From Chrysochromulina tobinii (lineage: Eukaryota; Haptophyta; Prymnesiales; Chrysochromulinaceae): a DNA stretch of 14,168 nt. The translations under genes and the position numbers were made by a program. Shown here piece by piece: positions 7,928 through 14,168 of the stretch. The notes beneath the pieces were generated by a model. It was given only the letters and a program-made list of their open reading frames with translations, made no database searches and was not told the origin of the DNA. Each line of letters opens with the position of its first letter. Position 1 is the first letter of the stretch. The stretch covers positions 1 to 14,168 of the forward strand of contig JWZX01000709.1 of assembly GCA_001275005.1 (NCBI GenBank), given 5' to 3'.

Positions 7928-8306
7928 TTAGTCACGCCGCGAGAGACGAAATAGGGCTTCAAAACTGGTCAAGTTCTGAACGGCTCATCTGAAACCAAAT
8001 TTCGATATGGCCAATTCACGCCCGCGGCGCCAACGGCAGCCCGTGGAAACTCTGGAGCTCCACAGCGTCGCTTTTTTGTGCGCTGCTGCTGCCGACGCCG
8101 CGCCGGGCCAGTATCAGGGCCGTGGCCAATCCCGCTGCGCACGCCGCCCCCAACCGTGGGCCCAGCACCCTAGCCTTCTCGAGGATGAAAGTCAAGATCT
8201 CTAGCTTGTACCGAACCTTTGTGGGGATGCGGAGGGAACTTCGGTAACTGAGACACTCGAAGCGCGTTTGCTGCGCTATTCTCGCAGACTTTCGCTTACT
8301 TCAATC
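7928..8306. promoter_or_regulatory. Divergent intergenic region between the IQ/poly-Gln gene and CCT2
   Basis: The flanking genes point away from each other, so this 379-bp stretch should carry both promoters and 5' UTRs. The left third is AT-richer and the middle is GC-rich. No TATA box was identified. Its right part (8178-8254) is one copy of a diverged direct repeat whose other copy lies in the CCT2 intron. The assignment as a shared promoter region is from gene orientation only. Confidence 0.5.
8178..8254 (+). repeat. Diverged direct repeat, copy A (upstream of CCT2 exon 1)
   Basis: Copy A runs from CTCGAGGATGAAAGTCAAG to ACTGAGACA and matches copy B at 8447-8521 with small gaps. The best part is 8208-8254, beginning GTACCGAACCTTTGTGGGG, against 8472-8521, beginning GTACCAAACCTTGATGGGA; about four of five bases agree by eye. 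Weaker similarity reaches further left to a CGCACGC...CCGCCC stretch near 8139 in copy A and 8402 in copy B. Confidence 0.75.
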
Positions 8307-10144
8307 ATGATGGGTGATGCGTTTGCCCCCGTCAATCTCTACGAGCAGGGCAGTCAGGAGGCCAGGGGCGAGCAGGCTCGCATGGTGCGCACTCGCGCTT
8401 ACGCACGCTGCCCCGCCCTTCGCGCACATGCAGCACGAGTGGCTTGTCGAGGAGGATTGAAGTTAAGAGATGTACCAAACCTTGATGGGAATGCGGAGTC
8501 ATCCTTCGGCAGACTGAGACAAGCACACGCCCGCTATACCTTTTGCACGCCCCCCACGAGTGCCCGAAAGGGTGAGCGGGCCGCTCACCACGCTTCGCTG
8601 CCGCCCTCCCGGAAGCCTTCGCGCAGGCCTCCATCGTCGGCGCACTCGCGATCGCCGACCTTGTCAAGTCGTCCCTCGGGCCCAAGGGCATGGACAAGAT
8701 CCTCCAGTCGACGAGCCGGGGCGGCAACGTGTCGGTGACCAACGACGGCGCGACGATCCTCAAGTCGGTGCTCATCGACAACCCGGCGGCCAAGGTCCTC
8801 ATCGACATCTCCAAGGTGCAGGACGACGAGGTGGGCGATGGCACCACCTCTGTGTGCGTGCTCGCGGGCGAGTTCCTGCGCCAGGCGGCCGAGCTCATCG
8901 AGAAGAAGATGCACCCGCAGACAGTGGTGGCGGGGTACCGGCTGGCGCGGGACGCGGCGCTCAAGGCGCTCGACACCGCCGCCGTCGACCACTCCAAGTC
9001 GCCCGAGGACTTCCGCCAGGACCTGATCAACATCGCCAAGACGGTGCTCTCCTCGAAGGTTGTCGCGCAGGACAAGGAGCACTTTGCCGAGATCGCGGTG
9101 CAGGCGGTGCTCAAGCTCAAGGGGAGCACGAACCTCGACCAGATCCAGATCATCAAGCGCATCGGCGGCACGCTCACCGACTCGTACCTCGACCCCGACG
9201 GCTTCCTCCTCGACAAGAAGATCTCGGTCGGCTGCCCCAAGCGCATGACCAACTGCAAGGTCATCGTGGCCAACACGCCCATGGACACGGACAAGGTCAA
9301 GATTTACGGCGCCAAGGTGAAGGTGGACTCGGTGGCCAAGGTGGCCGAGATCGAGGCGGCCGAGAAGGCCAAGATGCTCGACAAGGTCGACCGCATCCTC
9401 GCGCACGGGTGCAACGTCTTTTGCAACCGGCAGCTCATCTACAACCTGCCGGAGCAGCGGATGGCCGACGCGGGCGTGATGGCCATCGAGCACACCGACT
9501 TCGACGGCACCGAGCGGCTCGCGCTCGTGCTCGGCGCAGACATCGTCTCCACATTCGACACGCCCGATAATGTCAAGCTCGGCCGGTGCGACCTGATCGA
9601 GGAGGTCATGATCGGCGAGGACAAGCTCATTCGCTTCTCGGGCTGCCCCAACTCGCAGGCCTCGTCCATCGTCATCCGTGGCGCCAACGAGCACGTCGTG
9701 GACGAGGCGCACCGCTCGCTGCACGACGCGCTCTGCGTGCTCTCGCAGACGGTCAAGAACACGTGCATCATCCCCGGCGGAGGTGCCACCGAGATGCTCA
9801 TGGCGCAGGCCGTCGATGAAGCTTCCCAAGAGATCGGAGGCAAGCAGTCGCTCGCCATGGAGGCGTACGCCCGCGCGCTGCGTGCGATGCCCATGCACAT
9901 TGCGGACAACGCGGGATACGACTCGGCCGAGCTCGTCGCCGAGCTACGTGCGAAGCACTTTGCGGGCAAGCACTCGTTTGGGCTGCAGATGGACACGGGC
10001 ACCGTAGAGGACATGTGGGCCCACGGCATCTGCGACTCGTACCAGGTCAAGAAGCAGGTGGTCATTTCTTCGTCCGAGGCGGCCGAGATGATCCTGCGCG
10101 TGGACGACATCGTGCAGTGCGCCCCGCGCAACCGCCAGCAATAG
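8307..10144 (+). CDS. CCT2: T-complex protein 1 subunit beta (CCT-beta), two exons
   Basis: This is the beta subunit of the cytosolic group II chaperonin TRiC/CCT, which folds actin, tubulin and other proteins in an ATP-driven double ring. Exon 1 is 8307-8384 (26 codons, with [21 protein letters not shown] typical of the CCT-beta N-terminus). Exon 2 is 8627-10144, starting [21 protein letters not shown]. Joined in phase 0 they give 531 residues, against about 535 in animals. Seen in the product are LGPKG (43-47), TNDGATI (64-70), the nucleotide-binding GDGTTS (96-101), [23 protein letters not shown], the PGGGATEML segment, NAGYDS, and a C-terminal ILRVDDIV. The internal ATG at 8690 cannot be the start, because conserved residues continue upstream of it. 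An in-frame TGA at 8573 rules out reading exon 2 further left. Two ATGs (8307, 8310) compete; the second has A at -3 and G at +4. Confidence 0.95.
8385..8626 (+). other. Spliceosomal intron of CCT2 (GT-AG, 242 nt, phase 0)
   Basis: The boundaries follow from protein conservation: exon 1 ends ...GCTCGCATG and the intron begins GTGCGC. The intron ends TTCGCGCAG and exon 2 begins GCCTCC. This joins ...EQARM to ASIVGALAI with no gap relative to the family. The intron is GC-rich, has in-frame stops, and contains copy B of the diverged repeat found upstream of exon 1. Splicing is inferred, as no transcript is available here. Confidence 0.85.
8447..8521 (+). repeat. Diverged direct repeat, copy B (inside the CCT2 intron)
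   Basis: Copy B corresponds to copy A at 8178-8254, displaced by about 267 bases in the same orientation. Shared words are TCGAGGA, GTACC, AACCTT, ATGCGGAG, CTTCGG and ACTGAGACA. The copy lies wholly inside the intron, so exon 1 sits between the two copies. Confidence 0.75.
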
Positions 10145-10439
10145 AGAGCGTGCGCCGTGGGCGGGCACGCCGCTGGGCGCCACCAGGGGCCGGAAGAGCA
10201 CTGAGAAGCTCGCCGGGGTCAGCCGCGAGGCACCCGACATCCGGGGGCGACTGTACGGGGGCGACGCCGACGGGGCGAGTCTCCAGCCGGCACGGACTGG
10301 AGTCTCCACCCGGACGAACAGCAACGCGACACAGGGTGGGGCTGCACTTCCTCTATGTGTCACACAATGTGTTCGGGACGCTCTGTGGAGTGTCTCGAGG
10401 GGACCGAGTTGGCGGCCGAGTCTTAATGGCATCTTTAAC
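10145..10439 (+). other. Spacer between CCT2 and the MurL-like gene
   Basis: This 295-bp stretch should contain the CCT2 3' end and the promoter and 5' UTR of the next gene. No RNA gene or clear core-promoter element was recognised. GAGTCTCCA occurs twice, once after GGGGC near 10278 and once near 10301, with a CTCCAG/CTGGAG inverted pair. The reading frame of the downstream gene has no stop anywhere in this spacer. Confidence 0.45.
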
Positions 10440-12197
10440 ATGGTCTTCACAGTCGAGTTCACACGAGGTCCGACGGAAATGCCTGAATCGGCCGCCCGAG
10501 CGATGCCCAAGGCCAAGCCGGCGAAAGGCTTCGGCACGGCCACCGTGGCGCCCAACCCTCAAGATGAATGCAGCTTCGAGACGACTGTTTTCGACAAATA
10601 CGAGATCAATTTTAGCGCCAAGGCCATCCGGTACTCTGTGCAGGTCATTCGGAAGCCGAAGATCATTGAGCCGTTTGGGCTGAGCATCGTGTTTCACGAG
10701 GCGCTGCCAGAGTCGTGGAAGACCGATCCGCCGTCTCGCCTGCTGATGGGATTGGGCATGGCTGTGATCTCGCACGTGTGGACAGGCTTTTGCACGCCGA
10801 CGATCATCGTGCGTGCCGGGCGGCTCTCACCCGATGATGTCCGATTCTGGCAAGATGTGTACACGTATGGGCTCTGCGAGCACTTCCTCATCAATCAAAT
10901 CGAAAGCCTGGACGGCCGCGCCGGCGGCACGCTCATCGTTGACATCCGTGTCGTTGTCGATTCCGACGAGTCCAAGACGACACCGCAACCCGCCGCCACC
11001 ACGTCCGCTGCGCCGCCACCCGCCGCGGCGGTTTCAGTACCGAAGCGCGTCATGGTGCCGGTAGGCGGCGGCAAGGACAGCGCGACCGTCCTGCAGCTGA
11101 TGCGCAAGGCGGGCGTGGCGCAGGTCGTGCCTTTCTTCCTTGCCGATCCGACGGGCGAATGGCAGCAGTGTTGGCGCTACCGTGCCGTGTGCGCGGCGGC
11201 GGGTACGGAAGCGCCGTGCATCGTGGACTTCGACTGGCCGTCCGCCAATTACCAGCGGTTCCACGCGATCAAGCGCTCGCGCCCGGGAATGCAGAACAAG
11301 TGGGACAACTCCGCGCGGCTATGGGCGGCTCTCTGCGCCTTTACCGCCGCAACTGCGGCGCTCGTGCGCGACTGCGAGTACGTGGCCGTTGGCAACGAAC
11401 GATCAGCCAATTTAGGCAACGGCGTCTCATGGGGCGGCCACGTTGTGAACCATCAGTACGACAAGAGCTTCGCCTTCGAGGCGCGCGCGCACGCGTACTT
11501 GCGACCGTGCGGCGTGTACTACTTCTCGGCCTTGATGCACCTGTGGGACGTGCAGGTCGTCGAGCACTTTTGTCGGCTGGCGCGTGCCTTCGTGCCGCTC
11601 ATCATCTCGTGCAACGAGCCGCTCGGCCGCGCCAATTCTCGCTGGTGTGGCCAGTGCGAAAAGTGCGCCTTCGTCTTCGCCATGCTTTCAGCCTTTTTAT
11701 CGCTTCCGCACGAAGCGATGGCCGTCTGGGGCGATGACCTGCTCGAAACCACCGAAATCTTTCCGAGATTTGATGAGCTCTGCGGGCGACGCGAGCAAGT
11801 GCGTCTCCCCGACGGCCGCATGCTCCCTGGGCGCTTGGCGCTACAAAACACCCCTCCAGGGCCCGAGTCCCGCTGCCTGCGCTACTGCCCAGGCTGCGAC
11901 TCTCTCAAGCCCCTCGACTGCGTTGGCACCGTCGAGGAGGCGAAGCTTGCTCTTTGGCTTGCGCGCCGGCGCCGTCTCGAGCACATGGCCAGCGGAGGCG
12001 GCGGCGGCGGCGGGCTGCCAAAGTACTTTTCGTCGCATGGCCCGTGGAAGCAGGTGCAGGCGGAGCTGGATCGAGCACCGGAGGCCTCCCTCGCGCTCTT
12101 GGACGAATGGAATGACGACAACCTGCTGCCTTCGTGGCTCGAGCCCACGTGTCGCGAGCTCTTTCAGGAGCGCGTCAGGGTCACACCCGTAAAGTAG
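10440..12197 (+). CDS. MurL-like PP-loop protein (UDP-MurNAc-L-Ala-L-Glu epimerase family)
   Basis: The 585-residue product matches the layout of bacterial MurL. In the family, MurL uses ATP to epimerise the terminal L-Glu of UDP-MurNAc-L-Ala-L-Glu made by MurD2, giving D-Glu for peptidoglycan. An N-terminal domain (about 50-175) includes FWQDVYTYGLCEHF. The ATP-binding PP-loop is VMVPVGGGKDS (204-214). The family blocks VAVGNERSANLGN (315-327), HVVNHQYDKSFAFE (334-347), YYFSALMHLWDVQV (360-373), SRWCGQCEKCAFVF (400-413) and a late LKPLDCVGTVEEA (489-501) follow in the expected order. Extra features are a CPGC pair (483-486), a poly-Gly run and an added C-terminal tail (about 515-585). Residues 178-200 are an Ala/Pro linker. 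The ATG has A at -3 and G at +4; the frame is open upstream to 10008 but without another ATG. No signal peptide or clear transit peptide is seen. Substrate in a eukaryote is unknown; transfer from bacteria is inferred. Confidence 0.82.
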   Translation: MVFTVEFTRGPTEMPESAARAMPKAKPAKGFGTATVAPNPQDECSFETTVFDKYEINFSAKAIRYSVQVIRKPKIIEPFGLSIVFHEALPESWKTDPPSRLLMGLGMAVISHVWTGFCTPTIIVRAGRLSPDDVRFWQDVYTYGLCEHFLINQIESLDGRAGGTLIVDIRVVVDSDESKTTPQPAATTSAAPPPAAAVSVPKRVMVPVGGGKDSATVLQLMRKAGVAQVVPFFLADPTGEWQQCWRYRAVCAAAGTEAPCIVDFDWPSANYQRFHAIKRSRPGMQNKWDNSARLWAALCAFTAATAALVRDCEYVAVGNERSANLGNGVSWGGHVVNHQYDKSFAFEARAHAYLRPCGVYYFSALMHLWDVQVVEHFCRLARAFVPLIISCNEPLGRANSRWCGQCEKCAFVFAMLSAFLSLPHEAMAVWGDDLLETTEIFPRFDELCGRREQVRLPDGRMLPGRLALQNTPPGPESRCLRYCPGCDSLKPLDCVGTVEEAKLALWLARRRRLEHMASGGGGGGGLPKYFSSHGPWKQVQAELDRAPEASLALLDEWNDDNLLPSWLEPTCRELFQERVRVTPVK

Positions 12198-12516
12198 CCA
12201 CGCCTGTCCCCCTGGGTGTTCTTGGATGCCACTGCACCCACAGAGCCTGAAGCAGTTTCGTGTCCGTCGACCGGCACGGCCCCCCGGCCGGGGAGAGGGA
12301 GGATCCCCCATCGGCGCATCGCATCTTCGTGCCGCGAGTGCCACGCGTGTCCCGTCCATTGCAAGCGCCTGTACAGCTGCACTGTAACGCTCTCACACAT
12401 TGATAGTCTACATCCAAAAGGAACTTTAGTACGAAGTAGAAGTATTAATTTCGAGCAACGAGGCGCAAGCCTCATCGCATCCTCTCAACCTCTCGATCCG
12501 GAACTCACGTCAGAAC
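12198..12516. other. Convergent intergenic region
   Basis: The genes on either side end facing each other, so this 319-bp stretch should hold two 3' UTRs and terminators. The left two thirds are GC-rich. The segment 12390-12460 is distinctly AT-richer (ATTGATAGTC, AAGTAGAAGTATTAATTTCG) and is the likeliest place for 3'-end signals. No coding sequence or RNA gene is supported. Confidence 0.5.
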
Positions 12517-14168
12517 TCACCGACGTTCAGCCAAAAGAACCGCTTCCCAAAGTGCCTGCAAATCAGGAGGGAGTTGGTCATGGTCCTCTTCATCTTGCTT
12601 TGAGGGAGGGTGCGCTGCCACGACGTTGCGCTGGCCTGAATCCGCTGAACCTACAGTTGCTTCGGGAGGGTCAGCCTTTTCCTCGGCCTGGTCGTCTGAA
12701 TCCTGGCAGACTGCCAGCCGAGCAGGCTGCCAGCCTGCTCCCCCCCAAGCCAAGGGCGAGGGTGCATCTGCATCAGTTGCTTTGAGAGGTTCCTCCTTCT
12801 CCTCGCCCTGGTTGTCTGAAGCCTCGGTCGCGGGTGCATCTGCATCAGTTGCTATGAGAGGTGCCTCCTTCTCCTCGCCTTGATCTTCTGAAGCCTCGGT
12901 CGCGGGTGCATCTGCATCAGTTGCTTCGAGAGGTGCCTCCTTCTCCTCGCCCTGATCGTCTGAAGCCTCGGTCGCGGGTGCATCTACATCAGTTGCTTCG
13001 AGAGGGCCCTCCATTTCATTATGGACATCTTGAAGAGACGACCCATCCGCGCGAGCGATGGAAGGCCTCGAGAGTGGTTGGTCGACCGCTTGAGTAGGCT
13101 CGCACAGCACAGAAATTGGTGCGTCAACCTTCAAAGGAGCCGAAGGCATCGTGGCTCCCTGAACTGCCGCCCAGAGCGAATGTAGTTCTCGAGGGACTGG
13201 AGCTCCAGAAGCCTGAACCGCTTCCCAAATCACCTGCAAACCAGGAGTTCTAGGCATCTGACCACTCGTACTTGGGGTGCTCGTCGAGGTTCGAGGGAGG
13301 CGGGTATGGCAGAAAAGCTCGGCCCTCTTGGCATCAATCTGGATGGGTGTCAGCATGGGTGCCACCCGCCGGGTGCGAGGAAGGCTTTTGAGGGCGAGGG
13401 GGGAGGGCTGGACCCCAGGAGGTGGGCGCACTGGTTGGGCATTGACGGCGGCAACGCCGCTCGAAGGAATACGATGCTGACCAGCATCGGCTCGTCGAGT
13501 GGCTGGTTCCCTCCACAGCTCGTCCCTCGACGTTTCCCTCGATTCTCTCCGAGAGTGCCCCTGCGAGCCCGACGTAGGCGACCCCATCTCAAAGAGCCCC
13601 GCCATTGGAGAGCGGACCGAATCTCGGACCGAATCTCGGAGCGCCAATTCGCTCTGCAACGCTGCCTCGAGATCGCCAACGCGCTCCAGTCGCGACGATG
13701 ATGACTTGCGGCGGCAGCAACGGTAGTATAGGGCAACCCCCCCCAAGAGGGTAAGACATCCAGCAAGCGCAGCAAGCACTTGGTTGTTGACGAGTCGGAG
13801 CTCCATCAGCCAGTCTACTGCTTTGTGGGGCAGCGGCAGCATCGGCGGCGGTGGCGATGGCGCGTTGAAGGCGACCGTTCGGCGCGAGGACTGAACAGAC
13901 AGCACCTGAACGCCCAATCTGATTGATAGGTCTGCTAGCGTGCCGTCGCACGAGGCGCTAACGGAGGTGCAGTTGCGCACCATGGCGGCGGCATTGGGCG
14001 CGGCGCGCGGCAGCACGATGGTAGCCTCGACGGCCACGCTGCTGGCTTGTACAACAAGCGAGACGCACTCGGGATATGCACCCGCCTGCTCATCTACCCA
14101 AACCGCCAGCTGGTTTGCGAGCGTCCGCCGACTAGCGTCATCGTCGTATTCGGTCACCATGCTGGCGA
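12517..14168 (-). CDS. Single-pass membrane protein with acidic 24-residue cytoplasmic repeats (5' end beyond window)
   Basis: The frame is open to the window edge, and the visible ATG at 14160 lies only eight bases from it with no signal peptide after it, so this is probably the C-terminal part of a longer protein. I do not recognise the family. Residues (from that ATG) 15-95 look like the end of an extracellular module, with alternating hydrophobic strands, two cysteines (64, 71) and an N-glycosylation sequon at Asn63. Residues 124-146 form one membrane helix followed by CCRRK, so the rest should be cytoplasmic. The tail is Ser/Arg-rich, then carries acidic repeats of about 24 residues (key pattern EATDADAPATEAS, then DQGEEKE) at about 385-500. 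A Leu/Trp motif, LxxxWxAV, occurs three times (308-315, 327-333, 535-541), the last at the extreme C-terminus. A receptor-like or adhesion role fits the topology but is inference. Confidence 0.65.
   Translation of the reverse strand, partial: ASMVTEYDDDASRRTLANQLAVWVDEQAGAYPECVSLVVQASSVAVEATIVLPRAAPNAAAMVRNCTSVSASCDGTLADLSIRLGVQVLSVQSSRRTVAFNAPSPPPPMLPLPHKAVDWLMELRLVNNQVLAALAGCLTLLGGVALYYRCCRRKSSSSRLERVGDLEAALQSELALRDSVRDSVRSPMAGLFEMGSPTSGSQGHSRRESRETSRDELWREPATRRADAGQHRIPSSGVAAVNAQPVRPPPGVQPSPLALKSLPRTRRVAPMLTPIQIDAKRAELFCHTRLPRTSTSTPSTSGQMPRTPGLQVIWEAVQASGAPVPRELHSLWAAVQGATMPSAPLKVDAPISVLCEPTQAVDQPLSRPSIARADGSSLQDVHNEMEGPLEATDVDAPATEASDDQGEEKEAPLEATDADAPATEASEDQGEEKEAPLIATDADAPATEASDNQGEEKEEPLKATDADAPSPLAWGGAGWQPARLAVCQDSDDQAEEKADPPEATVGSADSGQRNVVAAHPPSKQDEEDHDQLPPDLQALWEAVLLAERR
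12656..13020 (-). repeat. Tandem 72-bp coding repeats (24 aa unit)
   Basis: Full units lie at 12776-12847, 12848-12919 and 12920-12991, each 72 bases and beginning GTTGCT on the plus strand. A partial unit follows at 12992-13020. A fifth, diverged unit at 12656-12775 is 120 bases long because it carries a 48-base in-frame insertion. The units encode an acidic Ala/Thr/Glu-rich repeat in the membrane protein's tail. The three full copies are nearly identical, implying recent duplication or gene conversion. Confidence 0.92.
12703..12740. repeat. Two adjacent perfect inverted repeats within the coding insertion
   Basis: 12703-12717 has 7-base arms CTGGCAG/CTGCCAG around a single A. 12720-12740 has 10-base arms GAGCAGGCTG/CAGCCTGCTC around a single C. 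Both sit in the 48-base insertion that interrupts the oldest-looking 72-bp repeat unit. The arms are perfect. They could fold as two cruciforms or RNA hairpins, or mark how the insertion arose. Confidence 0.85.

Larger units (their letters stand above)
12537..13249 (-). repeat. Pair of 35-bp DNA repeats encoding the WxAV motif
   Basis: 12537-12571 and 13215-13249 agree at about 30 of 35 bases, both starting GAACCGCTTCCCAAA and continuing with TGCAAA...CAGGAG. They encode the first and third copies of the Leu/Trp motif at either end of the acidic repeat block. A third, more diverged copy lies near 13158-13180. The coordinates given span the pair. Confidence 0.75.

Noticed and set aside
8585-9898. 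Long minus-strand open frame of 437 codons opposite CCT2
   Set aside because: It is the antisense shadow of a highly conserved GC-rich gene, with Leu/Arg/Asp/His-rich composition and no recognisable domain.
8690-10144. CCT2 starting at the ATG at 8690
   Set aside because: Conserved CCT-beta sequence ([21 protein letters not shown]) continues upstream of this ATG, and the missing N-terminus is found in a separate exon at 8307-8384.
10145-10439. tRNA or small RNA gene in the CCT2-MurL spacer
   Set aside because: No cloverleaf with a convincing acceptor stem and T-arm could be traced by eye.
10440-12197. 7-cyano-7-deazaguanine synthase (QueC) or another generic PP-loop enzyme
   Set aside because: The PP-loop alone would allow it, but the NERSAN, VNHQ and WCGxCxKC blocks in this order and spacing fit MurL better.
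12656-13020. CRISPR array with 72-bp period
   Set aside because: The whole 72-bp unit is conserved, not short repeats with unique spacers, and it keeps a coding frame.

Overview
The window looks like nuclear DNA of a GC-rich, gene-dense unicellular eukaryote, most likely a photosynthetic alga. The grounds are a cytosolic chaperonin CCT-beta gene split by a GT-AG intron, a FAN1 DNA-repair nuclease, a RHBDD1-type rhomboid, and a DUF4336 protein with a plastid/thylakoid-like leader. A haptophyte or similar alga is a guess from base composition and gene style only; nothing here fixes the lineage. Most genes are read as single long exons.

Layout. Four genes lie on the minus strand: a rhomboid protease (403-1245), a DUF4336 protein (1451-3028), FAN1 (3133-5946) and an unrecognised IQ-motif/poly-Gln protein (6356-7927). 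A roughly 380-bp divergent intergenic region (7928-8306) separates these from two plus-strand genes. These are CCT2, rebuilt here from two exons (8307-8384 and 8627-10144, 531 aa), and a MurL-like PP-loop enzyme (10440-12197). A convergent spacer (12198-12516) then leads to the C-terminal part of a single-pass membrane protein with acidic 24-residue repeats (12517 to the window edge, minus strand), whose 5' end lies outside.

The genes do not form a pathway; they are ordinary nuclear neighbours with unrelated roles: proteostasis, intramembrane proteolysis, interstrand-crosslink repair, plastid biology and a probable surface receptor-like protein. The most unexpected gene is the MurL-like one. 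That family is known from bacterial peptidoglycan synthesis, where it epimerises the glutamate of UDP-MurNAc-L-Ala-L-Glu, and its presence in a eukaryotic context suggests horizontal transfer or an unassigned substrate. The second item of interest is a diverged direct repeat present once upstream of CCT2 exon 1 and once inside its intron, which bears on how that intron arose. No rRNA, tRNA, CRISPR array, transposase or viral gene was recognised.
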